A stretch of 64,000 nucleotides of DNA from Nitrospira sp. (GCA_021323395.1 JAJONL010000001.1:58934-122933), one strand, 5' to 3'; positions 1-10,086 are shown, counted from the first letter of the stretch. Translations and numbers: made by a program. The notes: generated by a model from the letters alone, not told the origin.

Positions 1-1348
1 AGGTGCCGATGCCTTCATCAAGCTTCAAATCGTGTCCCACCATAGAAACCTGTTTCAGAATTTCCGGCCCGCTGCCGATCAGCGTCGCGCCCTTCACCGG
101 CTTGGTAATCTGCCCATCCTCAATGAGGTAGGCCTCGCTCGCTGAAAATACAAACTTGCCGTTGGTGATATCCACTTGGCCGCCGCCGAATGAGACGGCG
201 TAGAGGCCTCTCTTCACAGATTTGATGATGTCCTGGGGATCGGACTCGCCGGCCAACATGAATGTATTGGTCATCCGGGGTAACACCACGCTTTGGTAAC
301 TCTCCCTCCGTCCGTTACCCGTCACAGGAATGCCCATCAGGCGCGCGTTCAGCTTATCGGTAATGTACCCCCGCAAAATGCCTCGCTCGATCAAGACCGT
401 GCGGCTGGTCGGTGTGCCCTCATCATCCACATTCAGCGAGCCACGCCGAAACGGAAGTGTTCCATCGTCTACGATCGTGCAGACCTCCGAGGCGACCTGC
501 TTCCCGAGAAGATGGGAGAAGGCCGAGGTCTTCTTGCGGTTGAAATCCGCCTCAAGGCCATGTCCGATGGCTTCATGCAGCAAAATACCGGGCCATCCTC
601 CACCCAACACGACCGGCATGACGCCTGCCGGCGCATCGACGGCGCTCAGATTGAGGATTGCTTCCCGCGCCGCTTCTTGGGCGAAGTGGAGGTACCGCTG
701 ATCCTTCTGAAAATATTCCAAGCCGATCCGACCGCCGCCACCGAACGTTCCAACCTGGCGATTGCCGTTTTCCTCAGCGATGCAGGTGACTTGCAACCGC
801 GACAGGGGCTGAATATCTCCGACCATGAGGCCGTCCGAGGTCGCGACCAGCATGACCTTGTATTCAGTATTGTAGGCAGCCATTACATTTCTGATCCGAG
901 GATCGTACCGTCTGGCTTCGGCATCGATGGCATTGAGCAGGGTCACACGATCGCAGGTGGCCACTTCAATATCGGGGCGGTCATGAGGGTAGAGGTTCCG
1001 CGCCAAGGCCGGCCGATGGGTCACGGAAACCGGCGCAATACCCTCAGCCGAATCCGCGATATATCGCGCCGTCTCGGCGGCGATATTCAAATCTTTGGGG
1101 GTCAGCTCATCGGAATAGGCAAATCCCGTCTTCTCCCCGACGGTCGCGCGCACACCCACCCCCTGCCCGATACTTTTGGTCGCGCGCTTGACGATCCCCT
1201 CTTCCATCGAGACCGATTCAGACTGGCAATATTCGAAATATAAGTCGGCGTAATCGACCGTCGATACCTTCACCCGTCCCAGCGCCTGCTCGATTTCTCG
1301 GTCAGTGACGCCGAAACGCGCCAGCGCGCCGGCCTCGTTCTTTGTCAT
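1..1348 (-). CDS. tldD: TldD family metalloprotease, 3' end cut by window edge
   Basis: Minus-strand reading frame open from an ATG at 1348 to the left edge, about 449 residues; TldD proteins are usually near 480, so only a short C-terminal piece is missing. The zinc-protease signature HEAIGHGLEAD (HExxxH) lies near residue 256 within GILLHEAIGHGLEADF, which separates TldD from its partner PmbA/TldE. The TldD/TldE pair degrades unfolded peptides and matures modified peptides in the cytoplasm. A GAGGAG ribosome site precedes the ATG. The partner gene is not in view and may lie beyond the left edge. It is divergent from the uppS operon. Function is from family knowledge; the motif is seen. Confidence 0.93.
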   Translation of the reverse strand, partial: MTKNEAGALARFGVTDREIEQALGRVKVSTVDYADLYFEYCQSESVSMEEGIVKRATKSIGQGVGVRATVGEKTGFAYSDELTPKDLNIAAETARYIADSAEGIAPVSVTHRPALARNLYPHDRPDIEVATCDRVTLLNAIDAEARRYDPRIRNVMAAYNTEYKVMLVATSDGLMVGDIQPLSRLQVTCIAEENGNRQVGTFGGGGRIGLEYFQKDQRYLHFAQEAAREAILNLSAVDAPAGVMPVVLGGGWPGILLHEAIGHGLEADFNRKKTSAFSHLLGKQVASEVCTIVDDGTLPFRRGSLNVDDEGTPTSRTVLIERGILRGYITDKLNARLMGIPVTGNGRRESYQSVVLPRMTNTFMLAGESDPQDIIKSVKRGLYAVSFGGGQVDITNGKFVFSASEAYLIEDGQITKPVKGATLIGSGPEILKQVSMVGHDLKLDEGIGT

Positions 1349-1456
1349 ATAGTGACTCCTCTCATACGGTTGCTGAGTATAACGCACTCTTTTCTGGAGG
1401 CGCAATGCAAAGGCTCTCGAACCATCTGCAAATACAGCGAAATTAGGAAATACTGT

Positions 1457-1485
1457 TTGACATTCCCATACCCCACGGCTAGACT
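1457..1485 (+). promoter_or_regulatory. sigma-70 type promoter of the uppS operon
   Basis: TTGACA at 1457-1462 and TAGACT at 1480-1485 with a spacer of exactly 17 bases, about 55 bases before the uppS ATG. It is the only good match in the 190-base divergent gap between tldD and uppS. Not experimentally shown. Confidence 0.7.
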
Positions 1486-1539
1486 CGCGTTACCTTTCCG
1501 GAGATCCACCTGAACAAACAAAGGTGCAGTAGCCGCTCC

Positions 1540-2325
1540 ATGAACGATTCTCGATCACGCGATATCGAGCCTGTTCCCGACTCTGACCTGCTCTCCCAAC
1601 TCGAACCAGACCTCCTGCCGAAACATTTGGCCGTGATTATGGATGGCAATGGTCGATGGGCCGAGTTACGCGGTTTGCCGCGCATTGCCGGCCACCAGGA
1701 AGGCATCAAATCTGTTCGTGAGTTGATTTCCCTTTCCATCGAACTCGGCATCAAAATCCTGACGATTTACGCCTTCTCACAGGAAAACTGGAATCGGCCG
1801 GCACAGGAAATTACCGCACTCATGGGCCTCCTGGAGCATTACCTGTCGACGGAGCGTTCAAGTCTGGTTGAAAAAGGCGTGCGATTCCAAACGATCGGCA
1901 GGGTGTCATCGCTTCCTCAGACCGCGTTGCAGTGGGTTCGGACCACCGAGCAGGAGACCGCTCACCTGGACAAGTTGATCCTGAACGTCGCCTTGAGCTA
2001 CGGGGGCCGTGCAGAACTGGTCGATGCGGCCAGAGATCTTGCCCGGGCTGTGCAAGACGGCCGATTGTCGGTGGATCAACTCGATGAACGCGCCATGCAA
2101 CAGGCCTTGTACACACCGGACCTTCCGGATCCCGATCTCTTGATCCGCACCAGCGGCGAGACCCGTATCAGCAACTTCCTGCTCTGGCAGTTAGCCTATA
2201 CGGAACTCTACTTCACCCCGACACTGTGGCCGGATTTCCGTCGGCGCGAAATATTGATCGCGTTGATTGAATACCAGCGGCGCGAGCGCCGTTTCGGTCG
2301 TGTGTTCACCAGTGTCTCCTCCTAG
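1540..2325 (+). CDS. uppS: Isoprenyl transferase (undecaprenyl diphosphate synthase)
   Basis: 261 residues, the normal length for cis-prenyltransferases. The family signature MDGNGRW is at residues 34-40 (the Asp binds Mg2+ and diphosphate), and the C-terminal block DLLIRTSGETRISNFLLWQ is complete. It condenses isopentenyl diphosphate units to make the C55 lipid carrier for peptidoglycan and surface polysaccharide. First gene of a tight operon with cdsA, dxr, rseP and proS; the uppS-cdsA-rseP order is common in bacteria. The ATG at 1540 is chosen because it is the first one after the promoter; an N-terminal tail of about 30 residues precedes the conserved core. Confidence 0.96.
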   Translation: MNDSRSRDIEPVPDSDLLSQLEPDLLPKHLAVIMDGNGRWAELRGLPRIAGHQEGIKSVRELISLSIELGIKILTIYAFSQENWNRPAQEITALMGLLEHYLSTERSSLVEKGVRFQTIGRVSSLPQTALQWVRTTEQETAHLDKLILNVALSYGGRAELVDAARDLARAVQDGRLSVDQLDERAMQQALYTPDLPDPDLLIRTSGETRISNFLLWQLAYTELYFTPTLWPDFRRREILIALIEYQRRERRFGRVFTSVSS

Positions 2326-2368
2326 CCTTTTCGTGGTGAAACCAGGAGCTTTCCAGTGCGAGGACACG

Positions 2369-3208
2369 ATGTCGAAACCCGCACGACCACGCTCATCGTC
2401 GGAAGCGGTTCGTCGCGTCCTCGCAGCCGTCGTCTTTATTCCTCTTTTTTACCTGCTGGTACACGATCTCGGACCGATAGCCTTTTGGGGTCTTGTCGCC
2501 GTCTCCGGCATGCTGGCGGTGGGAGAATTTTATCGGCTCCATGTGGGACAGGCCACCTGGCCCTGGTGGGGCTGGGTAGGTGTGGCGGCCACCGCCTTGC
2601 TGCTGAGCAGCGCGCAGTGGCCCTCCCTCGTGTCGAATCGAGCGGTATTATTGAGCACCGTCGTGGCGGCACTCTGCCTCCCGCTCCTGTCAACAAAACC
2701 GCTCCGCGATGCATTCATGGACGGGCTAGCTTTGGTGATGGGGGTCCTGTACATCGGATTGATGCTCGGTTATCTTCTGCTCATCAGAGGATTGCCCGAC
2801 GGAGCGCTGCTGATCTTCTTCGTGGTAGTCGTGACCTGGGCGGGGGATACCGGCGCCTATCTCGCCGGAAAGTCTTTGGGACGGCATGCGCTCGCGCCGG
2901 TGATCAGCCCGAAAAAAACGTACGAAGGTTTGGCCGGCGGTTGTCTCCTTGCCTGCATACTGGCTTTGGTGGCCCGTGGATGGTTCCTCCCAGCTTTCTC
3001 TCTGTGGGATTGCTTGATATTGGGCCTGCTCCTTACGATGGCCGGACTCATCGGGGACCTGACAGAATCGGCCATCAAACGAAGCGCGGGCTTTAAAGAT
3101 TCCGGCTCGCTGATTCCCGGCCACGGGGGCATGCTCGATCGACTGGACAGCCTCTTGTTCACTGCTCCGGCGTTCTACTACTATGTCACCATCACTAACC
3201 ACGTGTAA
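2369..3208 (+). CDS. cdsA: Phosphatidate cytidylyltransferase
   Basis: 279 residues from the ATG at 2369, which has a GAGG ribosome site five bases upstream. The frame is open further upstream to 2267, inside uppS, but that extension has no membrane character and no family similarity. Eight or so hydrophobic helices and the CDP-alcohol signature near residues 233-261 (SAIKRSAGFKDSG followed by HGGMLDRLDS) identify CdsA. It makes CDP-diacylglycerol from phosphatidate and CTP at the inner membrane for phospholipid synthesis. It follows uppS and ends where the dxr reading region begins. Confidence 0.95.
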   Translation: MSKPARPRSSSEAVRRVLAAVVFIPLFYLLVHDLGPIAFWGLVAVSGMLAVGEFYRLHVGQATWPWWGWVGVAATALLLSSAQWPSLVSNRAVLLSTVVAALCLPLLSTKPLRDAFMDGLALVMGVLYIGLMLGYLLLIRGLPDGALLIFFVVVVTWAGDTGAYLAGKSLGRHALAPVISPKKTYEGLAGGCLLACILALVARGWFLPAFSLWDCLILGLLLTMAGLIGDLTESAIKRSAGFKDSGSLIPGHGGMLDRLDSLLFTAPAFYYYVTITNHV

Positions 3209-3240
3209 TGGATAACTGTCCGCCTGCTGTGGAGCACGCC

Positions 3241-4401
3241 ATGAAGACTATCGTCATTCTCGGATCGACCGGGTCGATCGGAACCAACACCCTCGATATC
3301 GTGGACCGGTTCCCGCAGGATTTCCGCGTGATCGGCCTGACGGCCGGGTCGAACGATGACAAGTTGGAAGAGCAGATCAGACGGGTTCGGCCAGCATTTG
3401 TGGCGCTCGCAAATGAGGCTGCCGCCGACAGACTGCGCCAACGGTGTGCGGATCTTTCCGTCCACATTCTCTCTGGAAATGACGGCGTCGCACAAGTGGC
3501 GCAAACTCCGGAAGCCGAATTGGTCGTATCGGCGATCGTCGGCGGCGCGGGGCTGGTTCCGACGTTGGCCGCCATTCGCGCCGGAAAACAGATTGCGCTC
3601 GCCAATAAGGAACCGATGGTGATGGCCGGGGCACTCATGCAAGCGGAAGCCACGAAGCATCATGTCCGCATTTTCCCGGTCGATAGTGAACATAGCGCAA
3701 TTTTCCAATCGCTCGAAGGGCATCGGCGTGAAGACGTCAAACGCCTGATCCTGACCGCGTCCGGAGGACCGCTGTGGGACTTCACCCGTGAACAATTGCA
3801 AGACGTCAGCCCTGAACGTGCCCTACAACATCCCAACTGGAAGATGGGCTCAAAGATTACGATCGATTCGGCCACACTGATGAATAAAGGGTTGGAAGTG
3901 GTCGAGGCGCGCTGGCTGTTCGATATCCCGGATGCCCAGATCGAAGTGCTGGTCCATCGCGAGAGCATCATCCATTCTCTGGTAGAATACCGGGACCGAT
4001 CGGTGATCGCGCAGCTTGGCCTTCCCGATATGCGCACCCCGATTTCCTATGCCTTGCGTTATCCAGAACGGATGCCGTTGGAATTGCCGTCGCTGGATCT
4101 GACCGAAATCGGCAAGCTGACGTTCTTCAAACCGGATCATGACCGATTTCCCTGTCTACGGCTGGCATACGATGCATTGGAGGTCGGCGGCACCATGCCG
4201 GCAACGATGAACGCAGCCAATGAAGTAGCTGTCGAGGCGTTTCTTCAGAACGGAATTCGTTTTCTCGATATTCCGGATATCATTCGGAGTACAATGGAAT
4301 CACATGCGCCGCGACAGATTGACGGCCTGGATGACGCCTTGGAAGCGGACCGCTGGGCTCGGGAAAAAGCCGAATCTCTCGTGCATGCATTGACTCAGTA
4401 A
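3241..4401 (+). CDS. dxr: 1-deoxy-D-xylulose 5-phosphate reductoisomerase
   Basis: 386 residues from the ATG at 3241 (GGAG site eight bases upstream). An earlier in-frame ATG at 3208 would add 11 residues, but the protein family begins with the NADPH-binding GSTGSIG loop, here residues 8-14. Other family blocks seen are NKEPMVMAG, ASGGPLWDF and KMGSKITIDSATLMNKGLE. It converts DXP to MEP in the non-mevalonate isoprenoid pathway, which feeds UppS in the same operon. The order uppS-cdsA-dxr-rseP matches an arrangement common in bacteria. Confidence 0.96.
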   Translation: MKTIVILGSTGSIGTNTLDIVDRFPQDFRVIGLTAGSNDDKLEEQIRRVRPAFVALANEAAADRLRQRCADLSVHILSGNDGVAQVAQTPEAELVVSAIVGGAGLVPTLAAIRAGKQIALANKEPMVMAGALMQAEATKHHVRIFPVDSEHSAIFQSLEGHRREDVKRLILTASGGPLWDFTREQLQDVSPERALQHPNWKMGSKITIDSATLMNKGLEVVEARWLFDIPDAQIEVLVHRESIIHSLVEYRDRSVIAQLGLPDMRTPISYALRYPERMPLELPSLDLTEIGKLTFFKPDHDRFPCLRLAYDALEVGGTMPATMNAANEVAVEAFLQNGIRFLDIPDIIRSTMESHAPRQIDGLDDALEADRWAREKAESLVHALTQ

Positions 4402-4426
4402 TATCCTGAACCCAAAGGAGTTTGTT

Positions 4427-5818
4427 GTGGGAACAGCCTTTGCCTGGTCACCTGATTTTGTCTCGCTTCTGACCCACTGGGCGCTTCCGTTCCTGGTGGT
4501 TCTGGGCGTGCTCGTCGCCTTCCATGAAATGGGACATTTTCTGGCCGCACGGTGGGTCGGGGTCAAAGTCCTGAAATTTTCCCTCGGTTTTGGGCCGAAG
4601 ATATTCGGTCGGCAGATCGGAGAAACCGAGTACCTCTTATCTGCGGTTCCTCTGGGGGGTTACGTCAAGCTCTTTGGAGAAGACGAACATGAAACGATTA
4701 CGCCGGAAGACAAGAAACGCGCATTTGCCCATCAATCGCTATGGGGTAAAACGCTGGTCGTCGCCGCCGGACCGATTTTCAACTTTATACTGGCCTATTT
4801 GATTTATACGGTCTATATCGGCCTGGGCTATACCCTGCCGGTGCCAAGTTTCAAAGACATCATTCCGGAGGTCGAAGCTGTGCTGCCGGGATCTCCGGCG
4901 GATCAGGCAGGATTGAAACCCGGCGACCGCATCCTTCGGGTCAACGACAAAGAAATCTCGACGAGCGCCGAGTTGCTCAAATACATCGCGCAAAGCAACG
5001 GCAAACAGCTGACGCTGGACCTCACGCGCGGAGAACAAATAAAGACCGCACTCGTCACCCCCAGTAAAACAACCTTGCAGGATAACGGCAAGGCCGTGAC
5101 GGTCTATCAACTCGGAATTGAAGAACGGGCGCCGATTATCACGGCTGTGATTCCAGGATCACGCGCGCAGGCCGCCGGCCTCTCGGCAGGAGACCGCGTG
5201 GTCCGCATCGACGGGCACGATATTTTCACGTGGTCGCAAATGACGTCCCTGGTGCGCGAAAACCCCAATAAGGCGCTGCAGTTCGATATTCAGCGCAGCG
5301 GCGCGGCCGCGTCTTTTTCGATCACGCCGCTGGGTGAAAAAACCACCGTGGATGGGAAGCCGGTTGAAATCGGGAGGATCGGTATTTCCGCCCAAAACCA
5401 AACCATTCTGCAAACCAACGATCCCCTCAAAGCCCCCTGGCTTGGGGCGCAGGCCACCTGGGGATGGACCGAACTGACGGTGGTGGGAATTTATAAGATC
5501 ATCACGGGGGAAATCTCCCGCAAGAACATCGGCGGACCACTCACGATCGCAAAAACCGCCGGGGATGCAGCCGAACAGGGGACCTCGAGTTTGGTGTTCC
5601 TGATGGCCATGCTTAGCATCAACCTCGGGGTGCTCAATTTGCTGCCCATCCCAATTTTAGATGGGGGCCATCTCCTGTTCTTTTTCATCGAAGCCATCCG
5701 ACGAAAACCCTTGGAAGATCGGCAACGGGAACTGGCGCAACAGGTGGGTCTGGTCCTCCTCGTGGGCATCATGATTTTTGCCTTTTGGAACGACATCGAG
5801 CGGTTGATTTCTCCATAA
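4427..5818 (+). CDS. rseP: RIP metalloprotease, site-2 protease RseP
   Basis: 463 residues with a GTG start at 4427, six bases after an AAAGGAG site. Membrane-embedded M50 protease: HEMGH zinc motif at residues 33-37 in the first helix, two PDZ domains in the middle (roughly 140-225 and 225-310; the GSPADQAGLKPGD and GSRAQAAGLSAGD loops), and the third zinc ligand block NLLPIPILDGGH near residue 410. It cleaves membrane anti-sigma factors and leftover signal peptides at the inner membrane. It is followed after five bases by proS. Confidence 0.95.
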   Translation: MGTAFAWSPDFVSLLTHWALPFLVVLGVLVAFHEMGHFLAARWVGVKVLKFSLGFGPKIFGRQIGETEYLLSAVPLGGYVKLFGEDEHETITPEDKKRAFAHQSLWGKTLVVAAGPIFNFILAYLIYTVYIGLGYTLPVPSFKDIIPEVEAVLPGSPADQAGLKPGDRILRVNDKEISTSAELLKYIAQSNGKQLTLDLTRGEQIKTALVTPSKTTLQDNGKAVTVYQLGIEERAPIITAVIPGSRAQAAGLSAGDRVVRIDGHDIFTWSQMTSLVRENPNKALQFDIQRSGAAASFSITPLGEKTTVDGKPVEIGRIGISAQNQTILQTNDPLKAPWLGAQATWGWTELTVVGIYKIITGEISRKNIGGPLTIAKTAGDAAEQGTSSLVFLMAMLSINLGVLNLLPIPILDGGHLLFFFIEAIRRKPLEDRQRELAQQVGLVLLVGIMIFAFWNDIERLISP

Positions 5819-5823
5819 CCCGC

Positions 5824-7530
5824 ATGCGCGTCTCTCACACCCTCATTCCCACCTTGCGCGAAGATCCGGGCGAAGCTGAAACCGTCAGCCATCGTCTCAT
5901 GCTGCGCGCGGGCATGATTCGAAAAGTAGCGGCCGGAATCTATATCTATCTCCCGCTTGGCCTGCGGGTACTCCGAAAAATCGAACGCATCGTCCGTGAA
6001 GAAATGAATCGCGCCGGCGCTCAAGAGTTATTGATGCCCGTGGCCTCCCCGGCCGAACTCTGGCGTGAAACGGGGCGCTGGGACTTCTACGGCAAAGAAC
6101 TGCTCCGGTTCAAAGACCGGCATGAGCGGGACTTCTGCCTCGGGCCGACGCACGAAGAGGTCATTACCGATCTGTTTCGCCGGGAAGTGCGCTCCTATCG
6201 GCAGATGCCGCTGAATTTTTATCAGATTCAGACGAAATTTCGCGACGAAATCCGCCCCCGCTTCGGCTTGATGCGCGGACGTGAGTTCATCATGAAAGAC
6301 GCGTACAGCTTCGACCGAGACGAAGCCGGAGCCAGGCTGAATTACCAAAAAATGTACGATGCCTACAATCGCATTTTCACCCGTTGCGGGCTCACCTTCC
6401 GCCCCGTGGAGGCCGACACCGGCCTGATCGGAGGAACGTCGTCGCACGAGTTCATGGTCTTGGCCGACACCGGCGAAGAAACGATCGTCTACAGCGACGA
6501 AGGGACCTACGCCGCCAATGTCGAGCGGGCCGAAGTGCCACCTCCTGAGATATGCGATGCCGAGGAGCACCGACCCCTGAAACCAGTTTCCACTCCGGAT
6601 CGACGGACGGTAGAAGAAGTCACGACCTTTCTGAATATTACGTCCAGCCGACTCGTCAAAACGCTTCTGTACAGCGCCGGCAAAGAAATCGTCGCCGTGC
6701 TCGTTCGGGGCGACCATGAGGTCAATGAGATCAAGGTAAAACGTCTTCTTGGCACTGTTGAACTTGAGCTCGTCAAGCCCGAACTGGTTCCAAGACTGAC
6801 CGGAGCGGCGGCCGGTTACGTGGGGCCGGTGGGGTTGAAACAGATACGTATCATCGCCGATTGGGCCGTCAAGGCCATGGCGAACTTCGTGGTGGGAGCC
6901 AATCAAATCGACACCCATTTGATCGACACGAACTGGGAGCGGGATTTCCGCGTCGACCAGTTTGCCGATCTCCGCAATGCCCAGGCCGGCGATGTCTCTC
7001 CGCGCAAAGACGGCACCCTCAAGACCGCCAAAGGCATCGAAGTCGGCCATGTGTTCATGTTAGGCACCAAATACAGCCAAGCCATGAGAGCTACGTTCTT
7101 GGACGCACAGGGACAAGAACAGTTGGCCGTCATGGGCTGTTATGGAATCGGGGTCAGCCGCACCGCCGCCGCCTCGATCGAGCAAAACCACGACGCCAAA
7201 GGCATCAAGTGGCCCGTCCCCATCGCGCCGTTTCATGTCACGCTCCTGCCCCTCAGCCAGTCAGAGCCCGTCATGCAATTGGCCGAAGCGCTCTATGCCA
7301 CATTGCAAGATGCGGACATTGAGGTGCTGTGGGATGATCGTGATGAGCGGGCCGGAGTCAAGTTCAACGATGCCGACTTGATCGGTGCTCCCTATCACCT
7401 CGTCATCGGCGACAAAGGACTCGCTCAGGGCCAGGTCGAGCTCAAGCTCCGCCACACCGGAGAAACGAAAAAAGTCAGTCCTGACCAGGTTCTTCCAACC
7501 TTGTCTTCCTGGATCAGCAGCGCCTCCTAG
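5824..7530 (+). CDS. proS: Proline--tRNA ligase, bacterial type with editing insertion
   Basis: 568 residues from the ATG at 5824, five bases after the rseP stop; an earlier start at 5785 would overlap rseP. Class II synthetase motifs are seen: GPTHEEVITDLFR, the motif-2 region FRDEIRPRFGLMRGREF and the motif-3 region CYGIGVSRT. The middle third (about residues 230-385) is the YbaK-like editing insertion typical of bacterial ProRS, which hydrolyses Ala-tRNA(Pro). The C-terminal anticodon domain is complete. Cytoplasmic translation function; being last in the operon is consistent with co-transcription. Confidence 0.96.
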   Translation: MRVSHTLIPTLREDPGEAETVSHRLMLRAGMIRKVAAGIYIYLPLGLRVLRKIERIVREEMNRAGAQELLMPVASPAELWRETGRWDFYGKELLRFKDRHERDFCLGPTHEEVITDLFRREVRSYRQMPLNFYQIQTKFRDEIRPRFGLMRGREFIMKDAYSFDRDEAGARLNYQKMYDAYNRIFTRCGLTFRPVEADTGLIGGTSSHEFMVLADTGEETIVYSDEGTYAANVERAEVPPPEICDAEEHRPLKPVSTPDRRTVEEVTTFLNITSSRLVKTLLYSAGKEIVAVLVRGDHEVNEIKVKRLLGTVELELVKPELVPRLTGAAAGYVGPVGLKQIRIIADWAVKAMANFVVGANQIDTHLIDTNWERDFRVDQFADLRNAQAGDVSPRKDGTLKTAKGIEVGHVFMLGTKYSQAMRATFLDAQGQEQLAVMGCYGIGVSRTAAASIEQNHDAKGIKWPVPIAPFHVTLLPLSQSEPVMQLAEALYATLQDADIEVLWDDRDERAGVKFNDADLIGAPYHLVIGDKGLAQGQVELKLRHTGETKKVSPDQVLPTLSSWISSAS

Positions 7531-7773
7531 GCCTCTTGGATTTCTCCATCATGCCCCTCGTTTCGCTCCTATCCGGGTGGAAGGACGAACTCACGCGATC
7601 ATACGGGTCCCGAAAATACCTTTTGCTTGCCTTGACCCCACATTGGGATACACTCACTCACACGGGAGACGGTCGGCCTCGAACCCGCTCCCCGCACCGA
7701 TTCCCGGCCCGGCATCCGGTGGCTGGTCGGCATCACGCATCCCCCTTCGTTCGATCCGTTTGGAGTTCGCGCC

Positions 7774-10086
7774 ATGCAGCCCAAAGCCATATTGCCCGGA
7801 TTAGGCGACAGCACTCTGAAAGCCGGGTTTGCCGAAAACATCAAGCGAATCAGCACACAAATTCTTGCCGCGAGCGACATCGACCAAATCCTGTTGGATC
7901 TGCGCCATGAAATCCTCAGCTGTTTCGATGCTGAAGATCTGACTCTCTTCGTCGTGGATTCCGAAAAAAAAGAAATCTTCTCAAAAATTCCCCATCTCGA
8001 TACCATCCAGGAAGTTCGCACGCCGATTACCGAGCAGAGCCTCGCGGGCTTCTGCGCCAAATACCTTCGCCCGGTCAATGTTGGCGATGCCTACAATCAG
8101 GTGGAACTCGGCGCAGTTCACCCCTCACTGATCCACGACCCTACCTACGACAAGAACACCGGATTCAAGACCAAACAGGTCCTCACCTATCCGGTGGTGG
8201 CGGAGAACAAGTATCTCATGGGCGTGATCCAACTCTTGAACAAGAAGAGTGGAGGGCGATTCACCAGGAAAGATGAAGAGAGTGTCGCCGAAATTGCCAA
8301 AGCGCTGGGCACCGCTTTCCATGGCCTTCGGAAGACGTCGAAGAAACCCCCCTCAAAATTTGATTTTCTGCTGTCGAATGCGAAGCTTTCCCAGCCGGAT
8401 CTGGACAATGCCCTCGCAGAATCCAAGAAAGCCTCGACAGACATCGAATCTCTGCTGATCGAAAAGTATAAAATTCCAAAGGCCGATCTCGGCAAATCGT
8501 TGGCCCAATTTCATAAGTGCCCCTACATCGAATATAGCGAACGCACGATCGTCGACATCGAGTTGCTCAAGAATCTGAATGTCGATTACCTGAAGAAAAA
8601 CCACTGGATGCCGCTGAAGCGGGATCGCGCCGCGATTGAGATTTTGACCGACGATCCTGGTGATCTGGATCGCGTGCAAGATATCAAGCGCACCTTTCCC
8701 GGACTGAACATCCGCTTCGCCGTCAGCCTCCGTCGCGATATCGCGCTCTTCCTCTCGAGCACCACCGGCACGCCCGACATCACGACGAAGATGAATGAGA
8801 ATGTCTCCGACATTCTTGGCGAATTGGTCAATGAGTCACAACTTGAAGCCCAAGAAGATGCTTCCAGTTCAGGTCTGGACGAAAACGACAATGCCATTGT
8901 GCGTCTGGCCAATCAGATCATCGCCGACGCCTTCCGTCAAGGGACATCCGACATCCACATCGAGCCCTATGGAGAAAAGCGCGACACGCTGGTTCGATTC
9001 CGTGTCGACGGCGACTGTTTCGAGTACATGAAAATTCCGCCGAGTTACCGCCGGGCGATCGTGTCCCGGCTCAAGATCATGGCAAGTCTCGATATCGCGG
9101 AGCGACGAAAGCCCCAGGACGGAAAGATCAAGTTCAAGATCGGTGAAAATAAAGAAATCGAACTGCGTGTCGCCACGATCCCGACCGCCGGTTACAACGA
9201 AGATGTGGTCATGCGTATCCTCGCCGCGAGCGAACCGCTGCCCCTCGACAAGATGGGTTTCTCCGACCGGAACCTGCGTGAGATCAAGAGCATCGCGCAG
9301 AAACCCTACGGTATCATTCTCTGCGTGGGTCCGACGGGATCAGGCAAAACGACGACCCTGCATTCCGTGCTCGGCCACATCAATACGCCGGATATTAAAA
9401 TCTGGACCGCGGAAGATCCCGTGGAAATTACCCAATATGGGCTTCGCCAGGTGCAAGTCCATGCCAAGATCGGCTTCACGTTCGCCGCAGCGATGCGTGC
9501 CTTTCTCCGGGCAGACCCCGACGTCATCATGGTCGGCGAAATGCGGGATAAGGAAACGGCAGACACCGGCATCGAAGCATCATTGACCGGACATCTCGTA
9601 CTCAGCACCTTGCACACCAACAGCGCGGTGGAAACCATCACTCGGCTCTTGGATATGGGATGCGACTCCTTCAGTTTCGCGGACGCCATGTTGGGGGTGC
9701 TCGCTCAGCGATTGGCGAGGCGGATTTGCAAAGACTGCCGGGAAGCCTATGCACCGTCGAAAGAAGAATATGAGGAGCTGCGACTGGGATATGGGCCGGC
9801 CCAGTGGGACACATTGGGGCTGGTTCATGACGGCGCCTTCCGTCTGTATCGAGGGAAGGGATGCGACACATGCAATCGTACCGGCCTCAAAGGGCGTGTG
9901 GCGCTCCATGAGCTGTTAGTGGGATCCGACGAAATCAAACGATTGATTCAGAACAAGGCCAAGACGGATGAGATGGTCAAGGCCGCCATGTCGGAAGGAA
10001 TGACCACCCTGGTCCAGGACGGCATTCAAAAGGTGTTGGAGGGTCACACGAGCTACAAGGAAGTAAAAGCCGTCGCCATTAAATAA
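7774..10086 (+). CDS. GAF-domain PilB/GspE-type secretion ATPase
   Basis: 770 residues in three parts. Residues 20-185 look like a GAF sensor domain. Residues 190-330 are the MshEN/T2SSE N-domain, which in relatives binds c-di-GMP. Residues 375-770 are the ATPase, with Walker A GPTGSGKTTT, an Asp box, Walker B DPDVIMVGEMRD and a zinc pair CKDC / CDTC. Such hexameric ATPases drive type IV pilus extension or type II secretion from the cytoplasmic face of the membrane. No pilin, platform or secretin gene is next to it, so the machine it serves is unknown. GAF-fused versions also occur in delta-proteobacteria and Nitrospirota. Confidence 0.88.
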   Translation: MQPKAILPGLGDSTLKAGFAENIKRISTQILAASDIDQILLDLRHEILSCFDAEDLTLFVVDSEKKEIFSKIPHLDTIQEVRTPITEQSLAGFCAKYLRPVNVGDAYNQVELGAVHPSLIHDPTYDKNTGFKTKQVLTYPVVAENKYLMGVIQLLNKKSGGRFTRKDEESVAEIAKALGTAFHGLRKTSKKPPSKFDFLLSNAKLSQPDLDNALAESKKASTDIESLLIEKYKIPKADLGKSLAQFHKCPYIEYSERTIVDIELLKNLNVDYLKKNHWMPLKRDRAAIEILTDDPGDLDRVQDIKRTFPGLNIRFAVSLRRDIALFLSSTTGTPDITTKMNENVSDILGELVNESQLEAQEDASSSGLDENDNAIVRLANQIIADAFRQGTSDIHIEPYGEKRDTLVRFRVDGDCFEYMKIPPSYRRAIVSRLKIMASLDIAERRKPQDGKIKFKIGENKEIELRVATIPTAGYNEDVVMRILAASEPLPLDKMGFSDRNLREIKSIAQKPYGIILCVGPTGSGKTTTLHSVLGHINTPDIKIWTAEDPVEITQYGLRQVQVHAKIGFTFAAAMRAFLRADPDVIMVGEMRDKETADTGIEASLTGHLVLSTLHTNSAVETITRLLDMGCDSFSFADAMLGVLAQRLARRICKDCREAYAPSKEEYEELRLGYGPAQWDTLGLVHDGAFRLYRGKGCDTCNRTGLKGRVALHELLVGSDEIKRLIQNKAKTDEMVKAAMSEGMTTLVQDGIQKVLEGHTSYKEVKAVAIK

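Noticed and set aside
293..1243. Open 316-codon frame on the plus strand
   Set aside because: It is the antisense shadow of tldD; the minus strand carries the HExxxH motif and a ribosome site.
6028..7050. 340-codon minus-strand frame
   Set aside because: Antisense of proS, where class II synthetase motifs are clear.
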